A model generated the notes under the pieces. That model worked only from the letters and a program-made list of their open reading frames with translations. It did not search any database and had not been told where the DNA came from. From positions 163,683-227,682 of the forward strand of contig NZ_QNUX01000006.1 in assembly GCF_003312425.1 (NCBI RefSeq): a stretch of DNA of 64,000 nucleotides. The letters are read 5' to 3'. Origin of the DNA: Flavobacterium psychrolimnae (GTDB lineage: Bacteria; Bacteroidota; Bacteroidia; Flavobacteriales; Flavobacteriaceae). Positions 17,424 through 26,717 of this stretch are shown here, one piece after another (position 1 is the first letter of the stretch; each line of letters begins with the position of its first letter). A program made the translations under genes and the position numbers.

Positions 17424-18336
17424 AAAAATCCTACTAGCTTTTACAATAATTTCTTTGATTGGTTGTAATGCCACAAAGCCGGTTATTGTAACTTCAAAAA
17501 AAGCGCCTTTAAAACAAAGAACAGAAATAGTTCAGACTACCAAAAAAACTGCTGCTATACGTTCTAACACAACGAAACAAATACTTTCAAAACCAGTAAA
17601 ACAACAACAGCAACAACAGAGTAATCAAGAAACGGAGGTAATCGTTTCAACTTCAAAAACACTTGTCACGAATGATGTAATTAAAACTTATATTTATCAA
17701 TTTAAGGATATTGCAATGGGAAACATGAAGAATTATGGAATTCCTGCAAGTATTATTTTAGCTCAAGGAATTCTTGAATCTGGCGCTGGAAGAGGTGATT
17801 TAGCCAAAAACTCCAATAATCATTTTGGAATAAAATGCCATGCTGGCTGGACAGGAGAAAGTGTGAAACACGATGATGATGCCGCACAGGAATGTTTTAG
17901 AAAATACGATAATCCATCAGAATCGTACAAAGATCATGCGTTATTTTTAACTGGCAGAAGCAGATATGCTAAGCTTTTTGGATTTTCAAAAGGAGATTAC
18001 AAAGCTTGGGCAAAGGGGCTTAGAGCTGCGGGATATGCTACTGATCCAAAATATCCAGACAAATTAATTTCTTATATTGAGCGGTATAATTTGCACGAGT
18101 ATGACAATCAGGTTTTAGATGTAAATTACGTGTCGAATGAAAAACAAATGGTGCAGGAATTAACAATAGAATCTAAAAAGCCAATAGATCAAGGTTTAAC
18201 TTCATATGTGGTTCAAAAAGGAGATACGCTGTATTCTATTTCGAAAAAATTTGAGTTAAGGGTTGAGGATTTAAAACAAAGAAATAATCTTTCGGACAAT
18301 GCCCTTTCTATTGGACAAAAATTGGTAGTAAAATAA
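17416..18336 (+). CDS. glucosaminidase domain-containing LysM lipoprotein
   Basis: 306 residues. Lipoprotein signal with Cys at about residue 17 (TIISLIGCNAT), then a Lys/Gln/Thr-rich linker including a poly-Gln run (about residues 54-60). The glycoside hydrolase 73-type glucosaminidase domain covers about residues 90-230 (ASIILAQGILESGAGRGDLA holds the catalytic Glu; NNHFGIKC; ATDPKYPDKLISYIERY). A C-terminal LysM domain covers about residues 260-306 (YVVQKGDTLYSISKKF). It should trim peptidoglycan glycan strands in the periplasm. It overlaps the upstream gene by 8 bases; hemL follows 30 bases later. Confidence 0.93.
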   Translation: MFKKILLAFTIISLIGCNATKPVIVTSKKAPLKQRTEIVQTTKKTAAIRSNTTKQILSKPVKQQQQQQSNQETEVIVSTSKTLVTNDVIKTYIYQFKDIAMGNMKNYGIPASIILAQGILESGAGRGDLAKNSNNHFGIKCHAGWTGESVKHDDDAAQECFRKYDNPSESYKDHALFLTGRSRYAKLFGFSKGDYKAWAKGLRAAGYATDPKYPDKLISYIERYNLHEYDNQVLDVNYVSNEKQMVQELTIESKKPIDQGLTSYVVQKGDTLYSISKKFELRVEDLKQRNNLSDNALSIGQKLVVK

Positions 18337-18366
18337 TTTTAAATAACTATAATTCATAATTCATAA

Positions 18367-19653
18367 ATGTTGTATAAAAGAAGCAGTCAGCTTTTTGCTG
18401 AAGCAGAAAAAGTAATTCCGGGAGGTGTAAATTCACCAGTAAGAGCTTTTAAAGCAGTGGGTGGAACTCCAATTTTTGTCAAAAGTGCCAAAGGTGCTTA
18501 TTTGTACGATGAAGATGGAAACCGTTTGATTGACTATATCAATTCTTGGGGGCCAATGATTTTAGGACATGCTTACGAACCGGTAGTACATGCCGTGATA
18601 GAGAAAGCGAAGTTAGGAACCTCGTTTGGAATGCCAACAGAATTGGAAACACAAATTGCTGCTTTAGCCGTTGCGATGGTTCCAAATATTGATAAAATTA
18701 GATTTGTAAACTCGGGTACCGAAGCTTGTATGAGTGCTGTAAGACTAGCTCGCGGATTTACCAAAAGAGATAAAATAATAAAATTTGCCGGTTGTTACCA
18801 CGGTCATTCGGATTCGTTTTTAATCCAAGCCGGAAGTGGAGCCATTACTTTTGGTTCACCAAACAGCCCTGGAGTTACGGCAGGAACAGCCAAGGATACT
18901 TTGCTTGCAAAATACAATAACTTAGAAAATGTAGCTACTTTAATAGAAGCCAATAAAAATGAAATTGCAGCTATAATCGTAGAACCTGTTGCGGGGAATA
19001 TGGGTTGTATTCCGCCCAATAAAGGCTTTTTGGAAGGCTTACGCCAATTGTGTACCGATAACGGAATTCTGTTGATTTTTGATGAGGTTATGACTGGTTT
19101 CAGACTCGCTGCCGGCGGTGTTCAGGAATTATTCAATATTACGGCTGATATCGTTTGCTTCGGGAAAGTAATCGGTGGAGGATTGCCTGTTGGTGCCTTT
19201 GCCGCCCGCGAAGAAATTATGAATTATCTAGCTCCGTTAGGTCCTGTTTATCAGGCAGGAACATTGTCTGGAAATCCGTTGGCAATGGCTGCAGGATTAG
19301 CAATGCTGCAAGCTTTAGATACTGATCGTGCTATTTTTCAAAGATTAGAGGAAAAAACAGCGTATTTGGCTGCAGGAATTGATAAAGTGTTGAAAGCAAA
19401 TAATGTTACCTTTACAATCAACAGCATTGGCTCGATGATTTCAGTTCATTTTGACGCTGCTCCTGTTATAGACTTTCAAACCGCTGCAAATGGCGATAAC
19501 GAAACGTTCAAGAAATTCTTCCACGGATTATTGCAGGAAGGAATTTATATTGCGCCATCCGCTTATGAAACGTGGTTTATTACCGATGCATTAACGTATG
19601 AGGATTTAGATTTTACCATTCGAGCGATAGATAAAGTTTCGAAAACATTTTAA
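18367..19653 (+). CDS. hemL: glutamate-1-semialdehyde 2,1-aminomutase
   Basis: 428 residues. Converts glutamate-1-semialdehyde to 5-aminolevulinate, an early step of tetrapyrrole (haem) synthesis in the cytoplasm. Family blocks are [19 protein letters not shown] at the N-terminus, [36 protein letters not shown], and [15 protein letters not shown] with the PLP-binding Lys at about 267. Length is normal. It ends at a perfect bidirectional terminator and is probably the last gene of an operon with the two genes before it. Confidence 0.97.
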   Translation: MLYKRSSQLFAEAEKVIPGGVNSPVRAFKAVGGTPIFVKSAKGAYLYDEDGNRLIDYINSWGPMILGHAYEPVVHAVIEKAKLGTSFGMPTELETQIAALAVAMVPNIDKIRFVNSGTEACMSAVRLARGFTKRDKIIKFAGCYHGHSDSFLIQAGSGAITFGSPNSPGVTAGTAKDTLLAKYNNLENVATLIEANKNEIAAIIVEPVAGNMGCIPPNKGFLEGLRQLCTDNGILLIFDEVMTGFRLAAGGVQELFNITADIVCFGKVIGGGLPVGAFAAREEIMNYLAPLGPVYQAGTLSGNPLAMAAGLAMLQALDTDRAIFQRLEEKTAYLAAGIDKVLKANNVTFTINSIGSMISVHFDAAPVIDFQTAANGDNETFKKFFHGLLQEGIYIAPSAYETWFITDALTYEDLDFTIRAIDKVSKTF

Positions 19654-19654
19654 T

Positions 19655-19686
19655 AAAAAAAGCCCCAAATTTGGGGCTTTTTTATG
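19655..19686. terminator. perfect bidirectional terminator between hemL and the Spy-like gene
   Basis: AAAAAAGCCCC and GGGGCTTTTTT form a perfect palindrome with A and T runs on both sides, so it can end transcription from both convergent genes. Confidence 0.9.
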
Positions 19687-19716
19687 AACTAAGATGAAAT
19701 AGTTTAAGTAAACGGA

Positions 19717-20181
19717 TTATTTTTTATCACTCATTTCTGCAGGTTTTCCATCTTTATGGTGCATCATTCTTTTTTTCATTCCGTGATGTCTTTTCCCTTT
19801 CATGTCATCCCATTTTTTGTATTGGTCTGCTGAAAGAATTTTTTTCATTCTTTCTTTCATCACAATTTGCTCGTCTAACATTTTACTTTTTTTAGCAAAA
19901 CGTTCGTCAGCAGTAAGTTGTTTTTTAGCCGAATCTTTACTTGCTTTTCGTTCTGCCATTCTAGCTTCTCTTTTTGCACTTTGTTCCGCAATGATTTTAC
20001 TCATTTCTTTTTGTTGTGAAGCATTCAAATCTAATTCCAAAGTCATCTTTTTTAAGTGCAATTGGTTTCTTTGCTCCGGAGTCATTTGCTCCATTTGAGC
20101 TCTCTCTGGTCTTGCTTTTCTTTCTTGTGCAAAGCTTGTCATTCCGACAACTAATAATGCAACGATAAATAATTTTTTCAT
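19717..20181 (-). CDS. periplasmic helical protein, Spy/CpxP-like (DUF4890-type)
   Basis: 154 residues. A Sec signal peptide (MKKLFIVALLVVGMTSFAQ) is followed by a highly charged all-helical body rich in Lys, Met, Glu and Arg. Spy/CpxP-like phrases occur twice (MTPEQRNQLHLKKM and LSADQYKKWDDMKG), close to the LTxxQ motif. The C-terminus is rich in His, Met and Lys (HHGMKKRMMHHKDG), which could bind copper or another metal. It is probably an envelope chaperone or stress protein. It is next to, and divergent from, the nos operon. Confidence 0.75.
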   Translation of the reverse strand: MKKLFIVALLVVGMTSFAQERKARPERAQMEQMTPEQRNQLHLKKMTLELDLNASQQKEMSKIIAEQSAKREARMAERKASKDSAKKQLTADERFAKKSKMLDEQIVMKERMKKILSADQYKKWDDMKGKRHHGMKKRMMHHKDGKPAEMSDKK

Positions 20182-20306
20182 GTGTATTGTTTTAAGTTTT
20201 ATAGATATAAGATAAGGATTGGTTTGAAAAGTTTAATCGTTAACAAAAGTTTATCGTTTGGTTTTTTGATTAAAAGTATAAAAATGACAAAAAATACTTG
20301 ATTAAG

Positions 20307-20322
20307 TATGATTCCAGTCATA
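20307..20322. promoter_or_regulatory. FNR-like box upstream of the nos operon
   Basis: TATGATTCCAGTCATA has the form of an FNR/DNR site (consensus TTGATnnnnATCAA or TTGATnnnnGTCAA). It matches 13 of 16 bases with the site at 30016-30031. Its centre lies 29.5 bases before the near-consensus -7 element CAAATTTG, that is at about -43, a normal activating position. The Spy-like gene is divergent, so an effect on it is possible. Confidence 0.65.
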
Positions 20323-20343
20323 ATTAATGCGCTAATCTAATCG

Positions 20344-20351
20344 CAAATTTG
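20344..20351 (+). promoter_or_regulatory. near-consensus -7 element CAAATTTG of the nos operon
   Basis: One mismatch to TAnnTTTG. The weak element and lack of a good TTG fit an activator-dependent promoter. The start of the cytochrome gene is 26 bases downstream. Confidence 0.5.
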
Positions 20352-20376
20352 TTAAACAATTCTAAAAACAATTTCT

Positions 20377-20865
20377 ATGTACAAATTAACTTTTTTTGTA
20401 GTTGCATTCGTAATGTTGACTTCATGTGGTGATAAAACCAAAACTAATGATGACTTTTCAAAAGATACTGCTGCGCCTTCTGAGGAATCTGCGACAAACC
20501 CAACAGATGCAGTTACGTATGATCCAAATAGAGGTATTGGAAAACACACCTCAGTAGATTTAGGCGATAAATTGGATGTGGCAATGGCTGCCGAAGGAGA
20601 AAAAATCCAATCCGTTAAATGTTCTTCTTGTCACAAATTGACCGATGAGAAATTAGTAGGTCCAGGATGGAAAGGAGTTACTCAAAGACAAAAACCAGAA
20701 TGGATTATGAACTTTATCACCAATCCTGACCCAATGATTGATAAAGACCCAAAACTTCAAGCACAATTAGAACTTTGCTTGGTTCGTATGCCAAATCAAG
20801 CTTTGACAGATGTTGATGCAAGAAACTTGTTGGAATACATGCGTAAAAACGATGGGGTAAAATAA
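20377..20865 (+). CDS. c-type cytochrome lipoprotein of the nos operon
   Basis: 162 residues. Lipoprotein signal (FVMLTSCGDK, Cys at about residue 17), an acidic Ser/Thr-rich linker, then a single-haem cytochrome c domain: CxxCH at KCSSCHKL (about residues 85-91) and a Met-containing C-terminal half (CLVRMPNQALTDVDARNLLEYM) with the likely axial Met. It is the first gene of the operon, 16 bases before nosZ. It is probably the periplasmic electron donor to NosZ, as in other clade II nos clusters; this is inference from position. Confidence 0.9.
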   Translation: MYKLTFFVVAFVMLTSCGDKTKTNDDFSKDTAAPSEESATNPTDAVTYDPNRGIGKHTSVDLGDKLDVAMAAEGEKIQSVKCSSCHKLTDEKLVGPGWKGVTQRQKPEWIMNFITNPDPMIDKDPKLQAQLELCLVRMPNQALTDVDARNLLEYMRKNDGVK

Positions 20866-20881
20866 TTTAATTCAAAATAAA

Positions 20882-22855
20882 ATGAACAATATTTTTATAA
20901 AAACAAGTCTTGCCATAGTTTTGGTTGGTGCATTTTTTGGCTCTTGCAGACCTAAAGATACAGCTGATGCCGTAGGTGGTGACGCAGCTCAAAAAGTCTA
21001 TGTTGCTCCGGGAAAATATGACGAATTCTATAATTTCGTTTCAGGTGGTTTTAGCGGACAAATGAGCGTGTATGGTTTGCCAAGTGCACGATTGTTGAGA
21101 GTAGTTCCAATATTTTCTCAAGATCCACAAAGTGGTTACGGATACAGCGAAGAAACGAAACCAATGTTGAATACTTCTCACGGTTATGTGCCTTGGGATG
21201 ATCAGCACCATTTAGAATTGTCTCAAACCAATGGTGAAGTTGATGGTCGTTGGATTTTTGCTAATGCCAATAACACACCCAGAATTGCCCGTGTTGATTT
21301 GAAAACGTTCAAAACAGTTGAAATAATTGAATTACCGAATAGTGCAGGAAACCACTCTTCTCCATTTATTACTGAAAACACAGAATATGTGGTAGCTGGA
21401 ACCCGATTCAGCGTTCCTACTGATGAAGCTAACGGTGATGTGCCTATTAATACCTACAAAAAAAATTTCAAAGCCTATTTGAGTTTTGTAAAAGTAGGAA
21501 AGGCAGGTGAGATGGATATTGCTTTCCAAATTGAAGCGCCGGGAGTAAATTTCGACTTAAGTCATGCCGGTAAAGGTAAATCTCACGGTTGGTTTTTCTT
21601 CTCTTGTTATAATACAGAACAAGCCAATACTTTGCTGGAAGTGAATGCTTCACAGAATGACAAAGATTATATTATGGCGGTAAACTGGAAAAAAGCTGAA
21701 GAATATATCAAAGCTGGAAAAGGAAAAAAAGTGAAAACTAAATATGTACACAATACTTGGGACGAAAAAACGCATACTGCAAAATCTGAAATGAGAACTG
21801 AAGTATTAGTTTTGGATTCTAAAGTGTTAAAAGACATTTGCTACATGATTCCTTGTCCAAAATCACCTCACGGATGTGATGTTGATCCTACTGGAGAATA
21901 CATCATAGGCAGCGGAAAATTAGCGGCTTTAATTCCTGTCTTTAGTTTTGACAAAATAAAAAATGCTATTGCAAAAAAACAATTTGATGGCGAATATGAA
22001 GGTATTCCTGTTATCAAATATGAGGCTGCTTTATATGGTGAGGTAAAAAAACCGGGATTAGGACCCTTGCACACTGAGTTTGATGGAAAAGGGAATGCGT
22101 ATACCACTTTCTTTGTTTCTTCAGAAGTGGTGAAATGGGACATTAAATCATTGAAAATTTTGGACAGAGTACCTGTTTATTATTCTCCTGGACATCTTTC
22201 TATTCCTGGTGGAGACAGTAAAAAACCATTTGGAAAATACATGGTAGTTTATAATAAAATTACAAAAGACAGATACTTACCAACAGGTCCTGAATTAGCT
22301 CAAAGTGCACAATTGTTTGATATTAGCGGTGTTAAAATGAAGCTTTTGCTGGACTATCCAACTATTGGAGAACCGCATTATGCACAATCTGCTCCAGCTG
22401 ATTTGATTAGAAACAATGGTCAGCTGAAATTTTATAAAATCGAAGAAAATAATCACCCTTTTGTTGCCAAAGGAGAAAAGGAAGCTAAAGTAATCAGAAA
22501 AGGAAACCAAGTTCATGTCTACATGACTTCCATACGTTCTCACTTTGCTTCTGATAATATCGAAGGGGTCAAAGTAGGGGATGAGGTGTATTTTCATGTC
22601 ACTAATTTAGAACAAGATTGGGATGTACCCCATGGATTTGCTATAAAAGGTGCTGATAATGCCGAGTTGTTAATCATGCCGGGTGAAACAGCCACTTTGA
22701 AATGGATACCAAAAAAAATCGGGATATTTCCTTTTTATTGTACTGATTTTTGTAGTGCGTTGCATCAGGAAATGTCAGGATATCTAAGAGTTTCTCCTGC
22801 GGGAAGTAGTGTTCCTTTAACGTTTAGCTTAGGAACAAATATGCCGGCTAAATAA
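20882..22855 (+). CDS. nosZ: nitrous oxide reductase, clade II type
   Basis: 657 residues. Reduces N2O to N2 at a four-copper CuZ centre, with electrons passing through CuA. The signal is a Sec/lipoprotein type (FGSCRPK) with no twin arginines, as in clade II enzymes. CuZ His segments are visible: DDQHHLEL, GNHSSP, SHAGKGKSHG, SPHGCDVDPTG, GPLHTEF and SPGHLSI. The C-terminal cupredoxin domain holds the CuA motif CTDFCSALHQEM (about residues 620-631). A hairpin with a T run follows the stop, so the genes after it may be transcribed less. Confidence 0.97.
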   Translation: MNNIFIKTSLAIVLVGAFFGSCRPKDTADAVGGDAAQKVYVAPGKYDEFYNFVSGGFSGQMSVYGLPSARLLRVVPIFSQDPQSGYGYSEETKPMLNTSHGYVPWDDQHHLELSQTNGEVDGRWIFANANNTPRIARVDLKTFKTVEIIELPNSAGNHSSPFITENTEYVVAGTRFSVPTDEANGDVPINTYKKNFKAYLSFVKVGKAGEMDIAFQIEAPGVNFDLSHAGKGKSHGWFFFSCYNTEQANTLLEVNASQNDKDYIMAVNWKKAEEYIKAGKGKKVKTKYVHNTWDEKTHTAKSEMRTEVLVLDSKVLKDICYMIPCPKSPHGCDVDPTGEYIIGSGKLAALIPVFSFDKIKNAIAKKQFDGEYEGIPVIKYEAALYGEVKKPGLGPLHTEFDGKGNAYTTFFVSSEVVKWDIKSLKILDRVPVYYSPGHLSIPGGDSKKPFGKYMVVYNKITKDRYLPTGPELAQSAQLFDISGVKMKLLLDYPTIGEPHYAQSAPADLIRNNGQLKFYKIEENNHPFVAKGEKEAKVIRKGNQVHVYMTSIRSHFASDNIEGVKVGDEVYFHVTNLEQDWDVPHGFAIKGADNAELLIMPGETATLKWIPKKIGIFPFYCTDFCSALHQEMSGYLRVSPAGSSVPLTFSLGTNMPAK

Positions 22856-22875
22856 GAATCACTTCAAATTCAAGA

Positions 22876-22907
22876 GGGAACAAATTATCTAGTTTGTTCC
22901 CTTTTTT
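22876..22907 (+). terminator. hairpin with T run inside the nos operon (partial terminator)
   Basis: Arms GGGAACAAA and TTTGTTCCC followed by TTTTTT, between nosZ and the nosL fusion gene. It has the form of an intrinsic terminator but lies within the operon, so it may act as an attenuator. Alternatively it may protect the 3' end of a short nosZ transcript. Confidence 0.75.
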
Positions 22908-22919
22908 AATAAAAAAATC

Positions 22920-23936
22920 ATGAATAATCCAAAAATTTCAACGCTTTCAAAAGTGATGCTTTTGTTGGTGATGGTGCTATTAGTGTCATCTGTTTTTGTT
23001 CCAATGTGGAGAATTGAATTGTCAGCTCCTCAATATCCCGAAGGTTTAGTATTGCAGTTACATGCTAATAAAATTGGTGGTGATGTCGAGATTATTAATG
23101 GATTGAACCATTACATTGGCATGAAAACCCTGCATAAAGAAGATTTTATAGAGTTTACCGTATTGCCTTATATTATTGGTTTTTTTGCATTGTGTGCTTT
23201 GGCAGTTGCGGTAATTGCTAAGAAAAAAGGACTTTATGCTTTGTTCATTTCATTTATTCTTTTTGGAATATTAGCAGGAATCGATTTTTACCGATGGAAC
23301 TATGAATATGGGCATAATCTGGATCCTAATGCTGCTATTCAAGTACCCGGAATGTCGTATCAGCCACCATTAATAGGATACAAACAACTCCTGAATTTTG
23401 GAGCGTATTCTATTCCGGATATTGGAGGATGGATGTTAATTGCTTCGGGATTTTTATTGTTTTTATTGGTTATCAAAGAGACTAATCTGTTACAGAAATT
23501 CAAAAAATCAAATCCAACAACAGCTTTGTTTGTCTTTTTATCTTTATCTTTTTTTTCTTGTGCGAAAACAGAAGTGGTTCCCATTAAATTGAACGTTGAT
23601 ACGTGCGATTTTTGCAAAATGACAATCGCCGATGGTAAATATGCGGCAGAAGTGATTAGTGAAAAAGGAAGAGTTTTCAAATTTGACGACATCATGTGTA
23701 TGATACATTATGGAAAAGAAAATGCCAACACAAAAATGGCGGCTCATTATGTGAATGATTATACGCAAGACAATGTTTTAATTCCTGCCAAAACTGCTTT
23801 CTTCCTTTCCGAAGGAACGATTCAAAGCCCTATGAGGGGCGGAATTATTGCTTTTTCTTCTGAAAATGAGGCAAAGGAATTTGGAATAAAATTAAAAGCA
23901 AAACCAGTTACTTGGGGAGCTGTAATTACAAAATAA
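22920..23936 (+). CDS. nosL: NosL copper chaperone fused to an N-terminal membrane domain
   Basis: 338 residues. The first 200 residues form a membrane domain with about four segments (about 12-30, 80-100, 103-122, 170-187) and a periplasmic loop. Then comes a hydrophobic stretch ending in a lipobox-like LSLSFFSCAK (about 206-215), which looks like the old signal of a separate NosL lipoprotein. The NosL domain follows, with the Cu(I)-binding motif CDFCKM (about 228-233) and a FDDIMCMIHY segment. NosL delivers copper for the CuZ centre. The fused form is the usual one in Bacteroidota nos clusters. Confidence 0.9.
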   Translation: MNNPKISTLSKVMLLLVMVLLVSSVFVPMWRIELSAPQYPEGLVLQLHANKIGGDVEIINGLNHYIGMKTLHKEDFIEFTVLPYIIGFFALCALAVAVIAKKKGLYALFISFILFGILAGIDFYRWNYEYGHNLDPNAAIQVPGMSYQPPLIGYKQLLNFGAYSIPDIGGWMLIASGFLLFLLVIKETNLLQKFKKSNPTTALFVFLSLSFFSCAKTEVVPIKLNVDTCDFCKMTIADGKYAAEVISEKGRVFKFDDIMCMIHYGKENANTKMAAHYVNDYTQDNVLIPAKTAFFLSEGTIQSPMRGGIIAFSSENEAKEFGIKLKAKPVTWGAVITK

Positions 23937-23962
23937 ACCAGTCGTTTTTTGAATCAGTAAAA

Positions 23963-23989
23963 AATTAAGAAAAGTGTGTTTTCTTAATT
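23963..23989. repeat. perfect inverted repeat between nosL and nosD
   Basis: AATTAAGAAAA and TTTTCTTAATT around the loop GTGTG, an 11-base perfect stem inside the 81-base spacer. There is no long T run, so it is more likely an RNA-processing or stability hairpin than a terminator. Confidence 0.6.
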
Positions 23990-24017
23990 AAATTCAGATG
24001 GTTTAATTTTAAAAATA

Positions 24018-25247
24018 ATGAAAAAACTCATCTACATATTTCTGTTTTTTTCTTCATTCCTTCATGCGCATGTGATTGAAGTTGGCGCTAATAAACCTGT
24101 AAAATCAATAAAAAAAGCCATTAGTCTGGCTAAAATTGGTGACACGGTTTTAGTTCATAAAGGTGTTTATCGAGAAGGCAATATTGTTATTGATAAAAGA
24201 ATTGTTTTTCTGGGTAAAGGATATCCGGTTTTAGATGGACAAAAAAAGTATGAAGTACTTTCCATTAAAGCGGATAGTGTGGTTGTGCAAGGTTTTAAAG
24301 TGATAAAATCAGGGTATGCTTCACTCGAAGATCCCTGTGCGATTAAAGTGTACAATAAAAGCCATGTTATTATTCAGAACAATATTCTAGATGATAATTT
24401 CTTTGGAATTTATATCCAAAATGGTAAAAACTGCCTGATAAAAAACAATACCATTGTAGCGTATGGCAAAGAAGAACAGCAAATAGGCAACGGAATTCAT
24501 TGTTGGAAAAGTGAAAATCTCCAAATTATCGCCAACACTATTTCTGGTCACCGGGATGGGATTTATTTTGAATTTGTGACCAATTCCGTTATCTGGAGAA
24601 ATATTTCAACTAACAATATTCGGTATGGTTTGCATTTTATGTTCTCTAATGACGACGCTTATATTACCAATATTTTCAAGAATAACGGTGCCGGCGTTGC
24701 GGTAATGTTTACCAAAAATGTCAAGATGTTCAATAACTATTTCGAAGAAAATTGGGGCGATGGCGCTTATGGATTATTCCTCAAGGAAATCACGGACAGT
24801 CACATCATTGGAAATAAATTTTCTAAAAACACTTCTGGAATTCATATGGAAGGAACCAATCGGATTCGGGTTGAAAAAAATGTATTTGAAGCCAATGGTT
24901 GGGCCATGAAAATCCAGGCCAGTTGCGTAGACAATGAAATCGTGAATAATAATTTTATTGGAAATACTTTTGATATGGGAACTAACGGAAGTTTAGTTTT
25001 AAACAAGTTCGATACCAATTATTGGGATAAATACGAAGGATACGATTTGGACAAAAATGGAGTTGGCGATGTGCCGTATCATCCGTTGAGTTTATTTGCC
25101 GTTTTAGTTGAAAATAATCCCTCGGCGATGTTGCTGTTCCGGAGTTTCATGATCACACTTTTGGATAAATCCGAAAAAGTGTTGCCTAGTATAACCCCAG
25201 ATAATTTTATTGACAATTCGCCATTAATGCATTCATTACCATTATGA
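24018..25247 (+). CDS. nosD: nitrous oxide reductase maturation protein NosD
   Basis: 409 residues. Sec signal (MKKLIYIFLFFSSFLHAHV), then a right-handed beta-helix of carbohydrate-binding/sugar-hydrolase (CASH) type with many repeated Asn-rich turns (VIIQNNILDDNFFGIYIQ, CLIKNNTIV, LQIIANTISGHRDGIYFE and others). It ends with the NosD-type segment DTNYWDKYEGYDLDKNGVGDVPYHP. NosD is a periplasmic factor that works with the NosFY transporter in building CuZ. The last 4 bases overlap the start of nosF (ATGA). Confidence 0.95.
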   Translation: MKKLIYIFLFFSSFLHAHVIEVGANKPVKSIKKAISLAKIGDTVLVHKGVYREGNIVIDKRIVFLGKGYPVLDGQKKYEVLSIKADSVVVQGFKVIKSGYASLEDPCAIKVYNKSHVIIQNNILDDNFFGIYIQNGKNCLIKNNTIVAYGKEEQQIGNGIHCWKSENLQIIANTISGHRDGIYFEFVTNSVIWRNISTNNIRYGLHFMFSNDDAYITNIFKNNGAGVAVMFTKNVKMFNNYFEENWGDGAYGLFLKEITDSHIIGNKFSKNTSGIHMEGTNRIRVEKNVFEANGWAMKIQASCVDNEIVNNNFIGNTFDMGTNGSLVLNKFDTNYWDKYEGYDLDKNGVGDVPYHPLSLFAVLVENNPSAMLLFRSFMITLLDKSEKVLPSITPDNFIDNSPLMHSLPL

Positions 25248-25966
25248 TTGAAATAAAAAATATATATAAAAAATTTGGAAAATTAGAGGTTTTAAATAAT
25301 GTCAATCTTTCTTTTAAAAAAGGAGAATGCATTGCTCTAATTGGTCCAAATGGCTGTGGAAAAACCACTTTGATAAAAAGTATTTTGGGAATGGTCATTC
25401 CTTCTAAAGGCGATATTTTATTCAATGAAAAATCAATTTTAAGGGAATTTAAATATCGGGAACAAATAGGCTACATGCCGCAAATAGGGCGTTATCCGGA
25501 TTATATGACAGTTGGGCAAATCATCGAAATGATAAAGAAAATTCGAAATTCGGATCAGGTTTTAGATGAGGATTTAGTCCATGCATTTCAACTCGAAAAA
25601 ATAGTAGACAAACAAATGCGGACACTTTCGGGTGGAACAACGCAAAAAGTAAGTGCTACGTTGGCTTTTTTGTTTAATCCTGAGGTGTTGATTTTAGACG
25701 AACCTACAGCGGGATTAGATCCATTGGCTTCCGAAATATTAAAAGAGAAAATTATAAAAGAAAAAGAAAAGGGAAAACTAATCTTGATTACTTCCCATCT
25801 TTTGAGCGAATTAGATGATTTGATTACGCAAATTATTTACATGCAAGACGGAACAGTGCATTTTCATCAAACCATCGCCGATTTATTGGAAACAACAAAC
25901 GAACAAAAAATATCCAAAGCAATTGCCAAAATTCTAAAAAACAAAAGCAATGAACAGAATCATTAA
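25244..25966 (+). CDS. nosF: ABC transporter ATP-binding protein NosF
   Basis: 240 residues. All ABC ATPase motifs are present: Walker A GPNGCGKTT (about residues 34-42), Q-loop YMPQIG, signature LSGGTTQKV (about 127-135), Walker B VLILDEPTAGLDP, and the H-loop TSHLLSELDD. It pairs with NosY to drive the step that matures the CuZ site of NosZ. It overlaps nosD by 4 bases and nosY by 17, so the three are translationally coupled. Confidence 0.95.
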   Translation: MIEIKNIYKKFGKLEVLNNVNLSFKKGECIALIGPNGCGKTTLIKSILGMVIPSKGDILFNEKSILREFKYREQIGYMPQIGRYPDYMTVGQIIEMIKKIRNSDQVLDEDLVHAFQLEKIVDKQMRTLSGGTTQKVSATLAFLFNPEVLILDEPTAGLDPLASEILKEKIIKEKEKGKLILITSHLLSELDDLITQIIYMQDGTVHFHQTIADLLETTNEQKISKAIAKILKNKSNEQNH

Positions 25967-26717
25967 AATCATTTTTCTAGACATTCTGAAGAACAAGATT
26001 ATATTGGCGTACACGCTTATTTTAGCCATTCTTTCGTGGAGTTCATTTGGGCTGGAAGACAATTCTGCCAAAGGATTACTTACCATTTTGAATATAATTT
26101 TATTCACGGTTCCGCTAGTTTCCATTCTTTTTGCCACGATTTATTTGTACAATAGTACAGAGTTTATTGAGCTTTTATTAAGCCAGCCCATTAAACGCAA
26201 GAAAATTTGGTTGAGTCTGTTTCTCGGACTTTCGTTAGCAATGGTTTTAGCCTTTTTTATTGGTGCCGGAATTCCGCTTTTAATCAATGCGCCGGATAGC
26301 GTAGGCATTATGATGCTCGTCATAGGTTGTCTGATTACGTTGGTCTTCGTGGCTTTGGCATTTTTAAGTTCGATACTCACCAGAGACAAGGCAAAAGGAA
26401 TAGGTATTGCCATCATGGGTTGGTTGTATTTTGCACTGCTTTTTGATGGAATAATTTTGTATTTGCTGTTTCAATTTTCAGATTACCCAATAGAGAAAGC
26501 AATGATTGTTGTTACGGCGTTCAGCCCAATTGATTTAGCCCGAATTCAAATCCTGTTGCATCTGGATGTTTCGGCAATGATGGGATATACCGGAGCAATT
26601 TTTAAAGATTTTTTCGGGACATCATTGGGACTGCTTCTTTCTTTTTCGTTATTGTGTTTGTGGATTATTATTCCATTTTTCATTTCATTAATTAAATTTA
26701 AAAACAAAGATTTATAA
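25950..26717 (+). CDS. nosY: ABC transporter permease NosY
   Basis: 255 residues with six likely membrane segments and the ABC-2/NosY pattern (LSQPIKRKKIWLSLFLGLSLAM, then a cytoplasmic RDKAKGIGIAIMGWLYFALLFDGI block, and SPIDLARIQILLHLDVSAMMGYTGA). The NosFY pair acts with NosD in CuZ assembly. Its stop codon shares an A with the ATG of the next gene (TAATG). Confidence 0.93.
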   Translation: MNRIIKIIFLDILKNKIILAYTLILAILSWSSFGLEDNSAKGLLTILNIILFTVPLVSILFATIYLYNSTEFIELLLSQPIKRKKIWLSLFLGLSLAMVLAFFIGAGIPLLINAPDSVGIMMLVIGCLITLVFVALAFLSSILTRDKAKGIGIAIMGWLYFALLFDGIILYLLFQFSDYPIEKAMIVVTAFSPIDLARIQILLHLDVSAMMGYTGAIFKDFFGTSLGLLLSFSLLCLWIIIPFFISLIKFKNKDL

